DNA from: a virus
Virus record (IMG/VR): IMGVR_UViG_3300046724_000212
Location: 1 to 37,829 of that record
DNA length: 37,829 nt
Strand: one strand, 5' to 3'
The notes beneath the pieces are model-generated. The model had not been told where the DNA came from, did no database searches, and was given only the letters and a program-made list of their open reading frames with translations. Shown piece after piece: positions 1-8,231 of this stretch. Each line of letters starts with the position of its first letter. Position 1 is the stretch's first letter. A program made the position numbers and the translations under genes.

Positions 1-1137
1 TTCGACTTTGGTGGGACCGTCCTTGGCCAGACGTTGAATATCCGCAAGCCACCCCGGTATCTGGGGCGTCTCGGACAGGCCGCCCAGATCGAAGCGATTA
101 CCGAGACGTTCGTGCCGTTGACGCTGTCCTATCAGCGCGGCATTGATACGCAGGTATCGTCTCAGAACCTCGCCCTCGACATCGACAACTACCGCGAGCG
201 CGTCTTGAAGCCCCAGATCGTGCGCCTGAACAACCTGATCGACCAGGACGTGTGCAACTTGGCGCAGGGGCTGAACAATTCAGTTGGCACACCGGGCACG
301 ACGCCGACGACGCTTACGACGTATGGGCTCGCCAAGGTAAAGCTGGACAACAACGCCTGCCCCTCGGAAGACCGCTACGCCTGGTTGAGCCCCGTGGCCG
401 ACTTCACCCTGATGGACAACTTGAAGACGCTATATAACAGCGGCAAAGCCATCAGCGCGCAGTATGAGTCCGGCAGCATGACGGAATCGGGGACGCTCGG
501 GATGGCCTGGGACATGGATCAGAACATCTATGTGCAGACCGTCGGGGCGCTCGGCTCCTCCACGCCAGTCGTCGGCACGGCTCCGGCCAATGGCGCGACG
601 ACGATCAGCACGACGGGTTGGACGACAGGCACGCTGAACGCGGGCGATACCATCTCGTTCGTGTCGGCCACGACGCCCGTCAACCTCGTCAATCCCCAGA
701 ACTATCAGAACATGGGCTCTCCCATGCAGTTCGTCGTGACGGCGACCACGAGCGATTCGGGCGGCACGATGGTCATTCCCTTCGCGCCAGCGATGTATGG
801 TCCTGGCCAGCAGTTGCAGAACGTGACGAACCTGCCCGCCGTCTCGACAGCGGTGTATGTCTACGATACGCCGGCCGCGTCGTTCTCGACCATTCTCAGC
901 AAGTCAACGCCGTTCAACATGGTGGCCAACAAGAACTTTGGCACGCTGGCGATGGTCGATATGCCGCTCCCCGGCGGGACGGACAGGGCATACAGGGCCG
1001 CGTCGAAGAAATCCGGCAAGGCGATTCGCTGCATCCGCGATTACGTGGCGACCACCGACCAGTGGATTCAGCGGCTGGATGTGCTGTATGGCACGGCGGT
1101 GCTGCGGCAAGAGCTGGCGTGCAAAGTGTGCGGTTAG
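1..1137 (+). CDS. Major coat protein, P22 gp5-like (5' end cut off by window edge)
   Basis: Major capsid protein that builds the icosahedral shell. The frame is open from base 1, so the true start lies outside the window; 378 residues are visible, against about 430 in P22 coat, so roughly 50-60 N-terminal residues are missing. The visible start (phrases FDFGGTVLGQT and TFVPLTLSYQRGIDTQVSSQ, then LALDIDNYRERVLKPQIVRL) has the pattern I know from P22 gp5 family coats. A Thr/Gly-rich middle part (about residues 180-300) would correspond to inserted-domain and P-domain strands. The C-terminus has four Cys among its last residues. It lies where coat is expected, downstream (circularly) of the portal at the window's right end. 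Family assignment is by recall of sequence style, not by a search. Confidence 0.85.
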   Translation, partial: FDFGGTVLGQTLNIRKPPRYLGRLGQAAQIEAITETFVPLTLSYQRGIDTQVSSQNLALDIDNYRERVLKPQIVRLNNLIDQDVCNLAQGLNNSVGTPGTTPTTLTTYGLAKVKLDNNACPSEDRYAWLSPVADFTLMDNLKTLYNSGKAISAQYESGSMTESGTLGMAWDMDQNIYVQTVGALGSSTPVVGTAPANGATTISTTGWTTGTLNAGDTISFVSATTPVNLVNPQNYQNMGSPMQFVVTATTSDSGGTMVIPFAPAMYGPGQQLQNVTNLPAVSTAVYVYDTPAASFSTILSKSTPFNMVANKNFGTLAMVDMPLPGGTDRAYRAASKKSGKAIRCIRDYVATTDQWIQRLDVLYGTAVLRQELACKVCG

Positions 1138-1192
1138 AGGCCGAGAGGTCTAGAGAGCACGTGCCCGTGAACCTCAATTTGGAGATACGAAC

Positions 1193-1780
1193 TTGGCCTT
1201 AACTGCGACCACGCTCGCGAGTGCGAAAGCGACCAACGACGTTGTGATCAATCTGACCTCAGCCACTGGCGCCTTGCCGAAAATGCTGGCGCTGGTGGAT
1301 GCCGAATGGATGCGGATCACCAGCAATGCGCTGACGCCCGTCCTTGGTGTCGTACCTGGCTATCTCGGCTCAACGGCGGGGCCGCACGGCATCCTCGCGC
1401 AAGTCATCTACGGCAATCAGAGCGACTTCGTCAACGTGGGCATTGTGCCGCGTGGCGTGGTCACGAGTCAGAGCTTTGGTGTCAGCGGCGCGATTACCGG
1501 ACCCGGCGGTGCGGGCACCGTGCCGACGTCTGACGTGGCCTTGATTTACCTGACGAAAGCCGGCGTCGGGGCAATGACCCTCGCGGCGCCTGCGATTGAC
1601 CAGCAGAATACGCTGGTGTTCATCAGCACGACGGCGCAGGCCCATACGATCACGATGGCGGGCAACGCCGCGGCCACGGACGTGGCGACCTTCGGCGGCG
1701 CGGTCGGCAATAGCTGCACAATGAAAGCATCTAACGGCGTCTGGGCCTGCGTGGCACAGAACGGCGTCACGGTGGCCTAA
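1193..1780 (+). CDS. Hypothetical virion protein, paralogue of the next gene
   Basis: A 195-residue protein of unknown function. The start is a TTG at 1193 preceded by GGAG; no in-frame ATG lies near. Its first about 80 residues (MALTATTLASAKATNDVVIN, then an LTSATG step and GVVPGYLGS) match the N-terminus of the following gene (MALVSTTLALAKAANDKTLK, LTSATG, GVVPGYNGS), so the two arose by duplication. The C-terminal part (TLAAPAIDQQNTLVFISTTA and NGVWACV) resembles small beta-rich phage surface proteins. The gene follows the coat gene and overlaps the next gene by one base (TAATG), so translation is probably coupled. A decoration or head-completion role is only a guess from position. Confidence 0.7.
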   Translation: MALTATTLASAKATNDVVINLTSATGALPKMLALVDAEWMRITSNALTPVLGVVPGYLGSTAGPHGILAQVIYGNQSDFVNVGIVPRGVVTSQSFGVSGAITGPGGAGTVPTSDVALIYLTKAGVGAMTLAAPAIDQQNTLVFISTTAQAHTITMAGNAAATDVATFGGAVGNSCTMKASNGVWACVAQNGVTVA

Positions 1781-2568
1781 TGGCACTCGTATCCACGACG
1801 CTCGCCCTCGCCAAAGCGGCCAACGATAAGACGCTGAAGTTGACGTCTGCGACCGGCATCGCGAACAAGATGATCATCCTCTGCGAAGATGAATATTTCC
1901 GCGTGACGGATGTTACGGTGTCACCGACCATCGGGGTCGTGCCCGGCTATAACGGCTCCTTTTCACTACCGCATGAAAACGGGGCGCCGGTTTGGTATGG
2001 GCTGACCAGTGATTTCCCTCTGACCTATCAGGTCGGCCCATCGTTCAATCAGATTCTCAATTCAGCCGTGAGTGTGGCGAGTGTCACCTCCTCGACGGGT
2101 TATGCGGCGGATACCTATTTGGCGGGGTCTGCGATTCCGGTTGGCCCTGGCGTGCTGCAAAGTGGCATGCGCTTCACCTGTGTCTTCGACATGGTGAAGA
2201 CGGCTGCCGGCACTGCGGCGGCTACCGTCATCGTGCGATATGGCACGCTCGGGACCGTGGCCGATCCGGCGATTCTGACGTTTACCTGGGGTGCTGGCAC
2301 GGCGGCCGTGGATACTGGCACGTTTACGGTGACATCGCATATTCGCCTCGGTGGCACGGCCGCGATTATGGCCGGCACGTGTGTTTGTAGTCATGCGCTG
2401 GCGGCGACGGGCCTTGTGGCGACCGGCGCTTCTGGGAATGGTCAGTTGTCCGTGGTGTCGTCGGCCTTTGATTCGACGCCGGGTGGATTCCTGGGTGTCT
2501 CGTTCAACGGCGGCACGTCGTTCGTGGGCACGAACACGATTGTGGAATCGGAGTTGAAGGGCTACTAA
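1780..2568 (+). CDS. Hypothetical virion protein, paralogue of the previous gene
   Basis: A 262-residue protein of unknown function. Residues 1-80 are homologous to the preceding protein (shared MAL..TTLA.AK..ND, LTSATG, and GVVPGY followed by a Gly/Ser turn). Residues 90-262 are a different, Thr/Gly/Ala-rich beta domain (phrases AGTAAATVIVRYGTLGTV and GGTSFVGTNTIVESELKGY) resembling phage head-fibre or decoration domains. The ATG overlaps the upstream stop by one base and the TAA overlaps the next ATG, so it is locked into the structural operon. A shared N-terminal anchoring domain with two different C-terminal domains would fit two proteins sitting on one capsid site, but this is inference. 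Confidence 0.7.
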   Translation: MALVSTTLALAKAANDKTLKLTSATGIANKMIILCEDEYFRVTDVTVSPTIGVVPGYNGSFSLPHENGAPVWYGLTSDFPLTYQVGPSFNQILNSAVSVASVTSSTGYAADTYLAGSAIPVGPGVLQSGMRFTCVFDMVKTAAGTAAATVIVRYGTLGTVADPAILTFTWGAGTAAVDTGTFTVTSHIRLGGTAAIMAGTCVCSHALAATGLVATGASGNGQLSVVSSAFDSTPGGFLGVSFNGGTSFVGTNTIVESELKGY

Positions 2569-3080
2569 TGAGTCTCAATCCTGAACTGCTGGCTGAAATC
2601 CGGGCGGCGATTGCAGACGGCTCGCTGAATACGGCCGATCTACAGGGCGGGCGTTCGCCCTTCCGGCCGCGGCAGTTGCACGATTTGCGGCTGCTGCCGA
2701 CGAAAGATGATCCTCGGCCCACGTTCTTCTGGTCTGTCGAAGGCCCACGCAACAACCCGGATGCGGGCAAGACGTTTCCCTATCCGCGCCTGTTGTGGAG
2801 TTCGGACGGCGAAGAGATCACGGTGCAGAGCGAGCCGGAGCATAAGCGGATGCTGGCGCAGGGCTACTTGGAAGTAGATCCAGGCACGGCGGTGGTTGAT
2901 CAGGCGGAGCACATTCGGGCGATGCTGGAGAAGTTGTCCCTAGAAGATCGCCGCTTGGTGATTGACGGCCAGAAGAAAGCGCGGATGCAGGCTATTCAAG
3001 AGCAGATGGCCGAACTCTCCGCAGACGACTTGGAAGCTATGCTGGCCTCGTTTGAGCCGAAGAAGGCGAAGAGCGCGTAA
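2568..3080 (+). CDS. Hypothetical protein, helical C-terminus
   Basis: A 170-residue protein I do not recognise. The N-terminal third is helical (LNPELLAEIRAAIADGSL). The centre has aromatic and Pro content (PRPTFFWSVEGPRNNPDAGK, FPYPRLLWSSDGEEI). The C-terminus, about residues 115-170, is a charged helix likely to form a coiled coil (AMLEKLSLEDRRLVIDGQKK onward) ending in a Lys-rich tail. It overlaps both neighbours by one base (TAATG at each junction). The composition is that of a soluble protein in the head region; no enzyme motif is visible. Confidence 0.65.
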   Translation: MSLNPELLAEIRAAIADGSLNTADLQGGRSPFRPRQLHDLRLLPTKDDPRPTFFWSVEGPRNNPDAGKTFPYPRLLWSSDGEEITVQSEPEHKRMLAQGYLEVDPGTAVVDQAEHIRAMLEKLSLEDRRLVIDGQKKARMQAIQEQMAELSADDLEAMLASFEPKKAKSA

Positions 3081-3346
3081 TGGCTCAGGAAGCCGTGCCC
3101 GTCATCATGATTCCGGTGGGCTGGATGAAGTGCATTGCCTGTAGCGATTACAAGCGGCATCCCGGCAAAATGTGGCTGGGGTATAACCGGCTGACCGGAG
3201 AAGACCTCACGATCGACTGTCCGAAATGCAACGGGACAGGGCAGGTTGAGCGGTTGAAGTGTCTGGACGCGCGCACAGGGCAGGAAATCGATTACGAACG
3301 GCCGGGCCAGACGTTTGTCATGGCTGGCGAACTGTCATCGCAGTAA
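3080..3346 (+). CDS. Small zinc-knuckle protein
   Basis: An 88-residue protein with two CxxC pairs: CIAC near residue 14 and CPKCNGTGQ near residue 48, the second a DnaJ-type knuckle (CPKCxGxG). A further Cys follows in RLKCLDARTG. Four ligands spaced this way suggest one structural zinc site. The start is the ATG in the TAATG overlap with the upstream gene. It lies among virion genes and the window has a second Cys-rich small protein at 7914, so zinc mini-proteins recur in this operon. The function is unknown; an assembly factor or minor virion protein is possible. Confidence 0.7.
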   Translation: MAQEAVPVIMIPVGWMKCIACSDYKRHPGKMWLGYNRLTGEDLTIDCPKCNGTGQVERLKCLDARTGQEIDYERPGQTFVMAGELSSQ

Positions 3347-3358
3347 AAGGAGTCTCCC

Positions 3359-3859
3359 GTGGCTGACCGCACCTATACGATTTCCGTCGACGCGCAGACC
3401 GTGGTTGCGGCGCCGCAGTTGGTGTTCATGAATCCGTCAGCCGGCGGCGCGGCCGTGCCTGGCTATGAAATCCTCCGCGCCTGGGCGAGTCAGCGGGCCA
3501 ATGCGACCAGCGCGCAGCAGGGGATCGCCCTCGGCACCAAGCTGACTGTCTTTCCGACCGTGGTCAGCGCCACGCCCGCCAAGACGTCGCTGGGCCTGCC
3601 AACCGCCAACCTTGTCGGTGGCACGTCAGGCGCCGCGGGCACCTGCGGGGTCAATAGCTCGGCCAACGGTGGCGGCACGGAAGTCAAAATCTACTGGGAC
3701 AACTTCAACGTGCTGAACGGCTGGCTCTGGGTGCCGACCCCTGCCGAAACCATGCTCGCCATGCCGGGCTGCACGTCGGGCAACTTCCTCCAGTTTACGA
3801 GCACGCCGGGCACGCTCACGTCGTGGTCGTGGGGCGTGGCCTATCGCGAAATCGGTTAA
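3359..3859 (+). CDS. Hypothetical virion protein, beta-rich
   Basis: A 166-residue protein starting at GTG 3359, chosen because AAAAGGAG lies just upstream. The sequence is small-residue-rich and beta-like (ADRTYTISVDAQTVVAAPQL near the N-terminus; WLWVPTPAETMLAMPGC and TSWSWGVAYREIG at the C-terminus). It resembles in style the 169-residue protein at 8231 (both about 165-170 residues, opening with a short beta motif and carrying a central Thr/Ala-rich stretch), though I cannot prove homology by eye. No catalytic motif is seen. Its place between coat-associated and lectin-like genes suggests a surface protein of the virion. Confidence 0.6.
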   Translation: MADRTYTISVDAQTVVAAPQLVFMNPSAGGAAVPGYEILRAWASQRANATSAQQGIALGTKLTVFPTVVSATPAKTSLGLPTANLVGGTSGAAGTCGVNSSANGGGTEVKIYWDNFNVLNGWLWVPTPAETMLAMPGCTSGNFLQFTSTPGTLTSWSWGVAYREIG

Positions 3860-3886
3860 TCGGCAGGGGCTTCGGCCCTTCGACGT

Positions 3887-4618
3887 ATGCCGCCCACCTA
3901 TTATTTGAAGGCCTCCAGAAGTCGGGGGCCTTCAAATGGCTTTTATACCGATTTTCCGCAGACCGAATCCTCGCTGAGTCAAGGCGGGGCATGGTTGAAT
4001 GGCCTGACCGTCGGCCAAGGCTGGATCGCCAATATGCAAACGACGGCGGGCCTTGCCTGGGGCACGCAATCGGGCGGCGCCGCACCGCCGGGCGATTCCA
4101 CGGCCATCTTGACGGGCTCCTGGCCCAACGATCAGCGCGTCATTGCGAAAGTCAAAACGGTCAATCAGCAGACCGGCAACGGCCCCACGGACACATACGA
4201 AGAACTCGAATTGCGCGTTAGGGCGCGGCTATATAACGGCCTCTTTTACGGCTACGGTGTCAATATCCGGTGCCAAACAGATAGCACGCGCTATGTGCAG
4301 ATGTCTCGGTGGGATGGCGACAATACGGTAGCGACGGGTCCAGCCGCACACTTCGCCGGCTCGCCACTTGGCGGCCCAAACCTCCCAGATAATACGATCT
4401 TAGGTCCGGGGCTCGTTGATGGCGATCTGATGATGCTGTCGATGATTGGCACATCGCTGCAGTTTTCCATTCAACATAACGGCGTCTGGTCCGTGGTGAA
4501 CACGATTACGGATGCCGTTTATGCATCGGGGGCACCTGGGATCGCGCACTGGTATCACGGGGCGTTGGGCGCGGCGAATGATTTCGGCTTTCGCAACTTC
4601 AGCGCGATGGCCACATAA
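3887..4618 (+). CDS. Hypothetical lectin-like virion protein
   Basis: A 243-residue protein that looks like a concanavalin-A/LamG-type beta sandwich: a soft call from phrases such as LFYGYGVNIRCQTDSTRYVQ, the long Gly/Pro loop LGGPNLPDNT, and LQFSIQHNGVWSVVNTITD, a pattern common in jelly-roll carbohydrate-binding modules. No signal peptide is seen. The ATG at 3887 has no clear Shine-Dalgarno site, and a perfect 11-bp inverted repeat (3903-3937) lies in its first codons, so the start may be internal to this call. The TAA overlaps the next ATG by one base. It probably binds glycans at the virion surface, by inference. Confidence 0.55.
   Translation: MPPTYYLKASRSRGPSNGFYTDFPQTESSLSQGGAWLNGLTVGQGWIANMQTTAGLAWGTQSGGAAPPGDSTAILTGSWPNDQRVIAKVKTVNQQTGNGPTDTYEELELRVRARLYNGLFYGYGVNIRCQTDSTRYVQMSRWDGDNTVATGPAAHFAGSPLGGPNLPDNTILGPGLVDGDLMMLSMIGTSLQFSIQHNGVWSVVNTITDAVYASGAPGIAHWYHGALGAANDFGFRNFSAMAT
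3903..3937. terminator. Perfect 11-bp inverted repeat, possible attenuator
   Basis: The arms ATTTGAAGGCC (3903-3913) and GGCCTTCAAAT (3927-3937) are exactly complementary around a 13-base loop, and a short T run follows three bases later (TTTT). It begins 44 bases after the stop of the 3359 gene. It could be a weak intrinsic terminator separating the coat cluster from the tail genes, or an attenuating hairpin over the start of the 3887 gene. The T run is short, so terminator strength is doubtful. Confidence 0.35.
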
Positions 4619-5784
4619 TGGCGACCACATTCCTTGAGCCCGGCACGGACGCCACGCAGGATCTGACATTTTTCCCGACGACGTTCACGTCAAATGGAAC
4701 GATTGCCTCTGCGAGTGATCAGGCGCATACGGGGACACGATCGCTGAAGTCCAATGTCACGCTGGCGAACGGGGAAGCCCTCTGTGAATCCGTGGACGGG
4801 ATTCTCGCGGATGCCGGTCGGGCAATTTCCATTTGGGTGCGCCTCAGTTCTGTGGCGCCGTCGACGGCCACGTTGATCGGGAGCACCTTGCAAGCGGCAG
4901 ATGGCAATGTCGTGATGGGCCTCGGACTGAGCACGGGTGGCAAGTTAGTATTTTCGTGTGATGGCAGTGCGGCGACTGTGACCGGGGCGACCACGCTCTC
5001 AGCCAATACCTGGTTCCGACTGGCCCTCTCTTATACCATCACGAATACGACGAGTTGGTCAGCGAAAGTCTATCTGAATGGATCGCTCGAAATCAGCGCG
5101 ACGAATGCCAATGGCACATTGGGCGCGGTCACGAGTGCCACGCTAAAGCTCGGGATTCAGCGGTGGGCGGGCACGTTTGCGAATTCCTCGATTCTCACGG
5201 CCTGGTATGATGATATTTATGTGGATGATCGTGCCGACCTCACGGACCCTGGCGACATTCGCGTCACGGCGAAGCGACCGATCAGCAACGGCACCACGAA
5301 TGGATTTACCACGCAAATTGGATCGGGCGGGTCAGGCGTGGGCACGGGCCATAGCCCGCAAGTCAACGAGCAGCCACTGAGTCAGACGAACGGCTGGGCG
5401 ATGACCGGTGCCGGGTCGTCCGTCACCGAAGAATACAATATCCAAACGCGATCAGCCGGCGATGTGGATTTGACGGGCTTGACGCTCTATGACTATGTCG
5501 GTTGGCTATTGTCGAAGGCGATTTTGGTGAATGAAACGGCTCAGATGGTTCTCGGCGGATCGACCTTCAATATCGCGCTGACTGGCACACCGACACTCTT
5601 TTTCAAGGCGAAGGGTTCCACGACGTATCCAGCGGGCATTGGCACCGATATCGGCCTTATTATCGATACGACCGTCACGACCGTCAGTCTCTATGAGTGC
5701 GGGGTGATCGTGGCGTACAATCCCTCGGCGCCGACCTCGCAAGTGCCATATCAGACGTATATGGTAGGCATTCTGACGCAATAG
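4618..5784 (+). CDS. LamG-like domain protein, putative virion surface protein
   Basis: A 388-residue protein. Residues about 1-210 have the layout of a LamG/concanavalin-A-like sandwich: ISIWVRLSSVAPSTATLIGS, GGKLVFSCDGS, then NTWFRLALSYTITNTTSWSA and KVYLNGSLEISA, which is the usual core order for that fold, ending WYDDIYVDDRADLTDPGDIR. Residues 210-388 form a second beta-rich domain (GWAMTGAGSSVTEEYNIQTR; MVGILTQ at the end). It follows another lectin-like gene with a one-base TAATG overlap, so the two probably act together on the particle surface. The ligand cannot be told from sequence. Confidence 0.6.
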   Translation: MATTFLEPGTDATQDLTFFPTTFTSNGTIASASDQAHTGTRSLKSNVTLANGEALCESVDGILADAGRAISIWVRLSSVAPSTATLIGSTLQAADGNVVMGLGLSTGGKLVFSCDGSAATVTGATTLSANTWFRLALSYTITNTTSWSAKVYLNGSLEISATNANGTLGAVTSATLKLGIQRWAGTFANSSILTAWYDDIYVDDRADLTDPGDIRVTAKRPISNGTTNGFTTQIGSGGSGVGTGHSPQVNEQPLSQTNGWAMTGAGSSVTEEYNIQTRSAGDVDLTGLTLYDYVGWLLSKAILVNETAQMVLGGSTFNIALTGTPTLFFKAKGSTTYPAGIGTDIGLIIDTTVTTVSLYECGVIVAYNPSAPTSQVPYQTYMVGILTQ

Positions 5785-5785
5785 C

Positions 5786-7594
5786 ATGGCGTTTTTCTAT
5801 CCGCCGCCGCCGCCCTCGCAGGGGTCCACGGCCAGCACGCTCCCGATTCCCCATACGCAGCAGCAGAGCGGAGAAAGTCAACCGCCGTTGCGGCAAGTGC
5901 AGGCTGTTGTCGCGATGGTGGCGGTGCTGGCCTCCTGGCCGGCATCCCTGGAACCGCGTCTCCAAGCCCCGAATAATCAGCAGAACAAGATCGCGCCGCT
6001 GACCCTGACCTATGGGCAGCAACCGCCGCCAGCGGAAAGCTTTATCCGTCTGCAATCGTCGTGGAAAACGGACTGGCCCGCCCAAAAGACGCTGGGGAAT
6101 GCGGCGATCATTCCGCCGCCCTTTGTGCCGCCGGGCTTTGTGCCCTTTGCGCCCCTGCCGGGCAGCATTCTTCGGTCGTGGATTGATACGGTCGATCTGG
6201 AAGTCGTCACGACATGGACGATTGCGCCGGATAACCCCGATCAGCCGCCCATTACCGGCCCGCTCAGTCCGACCGACCTCGCGATTGTGCGATCGTGGCC
6301 TACGGACTGGCCCGCCCAACGGCCGCCCATCAATGCGGCGATCATTCCGCCACCTTCTGCCACGGAAGTGCCATTCACGCGGCCACCGGGCAGTATTGGG
6401 GCGTGGCCCATCGGCTGGACGCAGCCGCAAAAACTGGTCACCCTGGTTCAAACGACGGGCGATCAGCCACCGATTACCGGCCAGCTGACGCCAACAGAAC
6501 TCGCGATCCAGCGTAGTTGGCCGACCGATTGGCCCTCGCAGCATGCGCCGTTGCTCGTGCAGCCCTCGAGTGGCGATCAGCCGGTTCGACAGAATCCGCT
6601 CCTCGTCTCGCAACAGGCGCAAATTGTTCTGTCATGGCAGATCACTTGGTCCTCGCAGTCAAAAGCCGTCGCAGCCACGCAGCCGACGACGCCGACGATT
6701 AACGTCGGGCCGCTCACGCCGACCGAAGTCCTCATCGGGCAGTTGTGGCCACGCAATTGGACCCTGCCGCAACGGCTGACGACGCTGGAACAGCCCTCAA
6801 CTGGCGATCAGCCAGCGCCGCAAGGGCCGCTGACGCCGACAGAACTCCTGATCCAGCGGCTCTGGCAGACGGATTGGCCGGCGCAGACGGGGCCGAAGCT
6901 CGCGGCGTGGTTCGTGGCGCCTGTCGTCAATCAGCCGACGCCCATTGGGCCGATAAATCCGACGAATCTCGCCCTCGTCGTGGGCTCGTGGCCGACGCAG
7001 TGGGCGGCTCAGTCCCGGCCGATCGTGCTCATCCAGCCCTCACCAGGGGCGCAGCCGAGTCCGCAAGGGCCGCTCTCAGCCTCCGAAATCTCGGAGTCGG
7101 TTGGTGCGTGGCCAACGACATGGCCCGCTCAGGCTCGCCCGGTGGTCGTGGTGCAAGGCCAAGGGGCGCCGCCCGTCATTGGGCCGCTCCCAGCTGCGGA
7201 CCTCCCCATTCTCGTGGCCTCCTGGCCAACGACGTGGGCGGCCCAATCGCGCCCGGTGACAGCCATTCAGCCCGGTTCAAGCCAGCCGGTGCCATCGGGG
7301 CCGCTCTCGGTTACAGAAGTCATTGTCGCGGTCAGTCAGTGGGCACAGGTCTGGCCGGCTCAACACGCGCCGACGATGCTCGCCACGCTGCCGACGGGCA
7401 CGGCGCCGCCGCCGGCCATGCCGCTACGTGGGGCGAACCTGAGCACGATCGTCCTGCAATGGCAACCGAGTTGGTCGGCGCAATCTGTCAAGCCGCGGCG
7501 AAATGACAGCGCGATCGTGCATTTCAAGCCGGAATGGGCGGCGAATAGCAATCAACTATTGGGGCCGTCGAAGTCCCAGCCGGAGACGCACTAA
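5786..7594 (+). CDS. Trp-Pro repeat protein, long form (first copy of duplicated module)
   Basis: A 602-residue protein of unknown function made almost wholly of degenerate repeats of about 40-50 residues. A typical unit reads SWPTDWPAQ, then a variable stretch, then QPS.GDQP.PQGPLTPTEL. The WP..W..AQ core recurs roughly a dozen times (for example near residues 88, 170, 249, 362, 406 and 448). The N-terminus is MAFFYPPPPPSQG. The last about 23 residues (FKPEWAANSNQLLGP, ending PETH) recur almost unchanged at the end of the 12249 protein. There are no Cys residues, no membrane span and no enzyme motif. The periodic Trp-Pro spacing suggests an extended fibrous structure; a virion filament or sheath is inference. 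The next gene is also duplicated downstream. Confidence 0.75.
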   Translation: MAFFYPPPPPSQGSTASTLPIPHTQQQSGESQPPLRQVQAVVAMVAVLASWPASLEPRLQAPNNQQNKIAPLTLTYGQQPPPAESFIRLQSSWKTDWPAQKTLGNAAIIPPPFVPPGFVPFAPLPGSILRSWIDTVDLEVVTTWTIAPDNPDQPPITGPLSPTDLAIVRSWPTDWPAQRPPINAAIIPPPSATEVPFTRPPGSIGAWPIGWTQPQKLVTLVQTTGDQPPITGQLTPTELAIQRSWPTDWPSQHAPLLVQPSSGDQPVRQNPLLVSQQAQIVLSWQITWSSQSKAVAATQPTTPTINVGPLTPTEVLIGQLWPRNWTLPQRLTTLEQPSTGDQPAPQGPLTPTELLIQRLWQTDWPAQTGPKLAAWFVAPVVNQPTPIGPINPTNLALVVGSWPTQWAAQSRPIVLIQPSPGAQPSPQGPLSASEISESVGAWPTTWPAQARPVVVVQGQGAPPVIGPLPAADLPILVASWPTTWAAQSRPVTAIQPGSSQPVPSGPLSVTEVIVAVSQWAQVWPAQHAPTMLATLPTGTAPPPAMPLRGANLSTIVLQWQPSWSAQSVKPRRNDSAIVHFKPEWAANSNQLLGPSKSQPETH

Positions 7595-7617
7595 GGTGTT
7601 ACACTACACGCGCTTTC

Positions 7618-7914
7618 ATGGTTAAAGGGGTCGCTGGTCAAGTGATTGGCGCAGAAATGCTTGACGTCGGCAATGGTTCCCCTTTTGCGGGCGTCGTGAC
7701 CGTTTACGTCACGGGCGATGGCGGCACGCAGGCGCTGGGACTCGGGTCCATTCAGGTGGAAGGCAACGGCTTGTATAACTACTTCCCCACGGCGGCCGAA
7801 ACGAACTATACCCTCGTGGCCTTTACGTTTACCGGCCCGAATGCCATCGCCGTGACGATGCAAGTCGCGACCGTGCCGAACATCATCATCCCGCCGAAGC
7901 AGCGGATCGCCTGA
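7618..7914 (+). CDS. Small beta-sandwich protein, paralogue of the N-terminus of the gp4-like gene
   Basis: A 98-residue protein. The whole of it aligns with residues 1-about 92 of the 13162 protein: both have AGQVIGA at the start, a GVVTVYVT.DGG strand, a G.G.Y.Y.P...AETN motif and AFTFTG.......QVAT. It is likely a small beta-sandwich domain. Here it stands alone; at 13162 it is fused to the gp4-like connector domain. A 23-base spacer separates it from the Trp-Pro gene, and that spacer resembles the spacer at 13137-13161. The TGA overlaps the next ATG by one base. The function is unknown; a role at the head-tail joint is inferred from the fusion. Confidence 0.65.
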   Translation: MVKGVAGQVIGAEMLDVGNGSPFAGVVTVYVTGDGGTQALGLGSIQVEGNGLYNYFPTAAETNYTLVAFTFTGPNAIAVTMQVATVPNIIIPPKQRIA

Positions 7915-8231
7915 TGCCCATCCATTCCCAACGGTCCTACGAAGGCGTCATTCTAATTGACCATCGGAATTCCCCTGGCACGCCGGAGGTGCCAGAGGGC
8001 CGCACGTTTGAATCCGCCTTGCACGTCTGCAATCACTGCCAGCGCAACGTCATTCTCAATCCCAATCGCACGGTGCCCTTGGGCCGATGCCCGAAGTGCG
8101 CCCGCTATATCTGTCGCGCCTGCGAAGCGACCTACCACGCCACCAATGCCTGCTTCACAGTGCAGGAGCTGATCGACGCCTGCGGCGACGGCAAATTAGA
8201 CCTCGTGCTTGATAAAAGGAGATCGCTCTAA
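7914..8231 (+). CDS. Zinc-ribbon-like small protein
   Basis: A 105-residue protein with three Cys pairs in the middle: CNHCQRN, CPKCARYICRACEATYHATN and a later Cys before VQELIDAC. The order CxxC...CxxC..CxxC...H is that of a treble-clef or double zinc ribbon. The N-terminus (SQRSYEGVILIDHRNSPGTP) and C-terminus (GKLDLVLDKRRSL) are ordinary. It starts at the ATG of a TGATG overlap and its stop overlaps the next gene. Phage virion operons often carry such small zinc proteins without known roles; nucleic-acid or protein contact is possible. Confidence 0.65.
   Translation: MPIHSQRSYEGVILIDHRNSPGTPEVPEGRTFESALHVCNHCQRNVILNPNRTVPLGRCPKCARYICRACEATYHATNACFTVQELIDACGDGKLDLVLDKRRSL

Noticed and set aside
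5684-6622. Long open frame of 312 codons on the minus strand
   Set aside because: It lies opposite the Trp-Pro repeat gene; its Arg-rich product is the shadow of the skewed codon use there.
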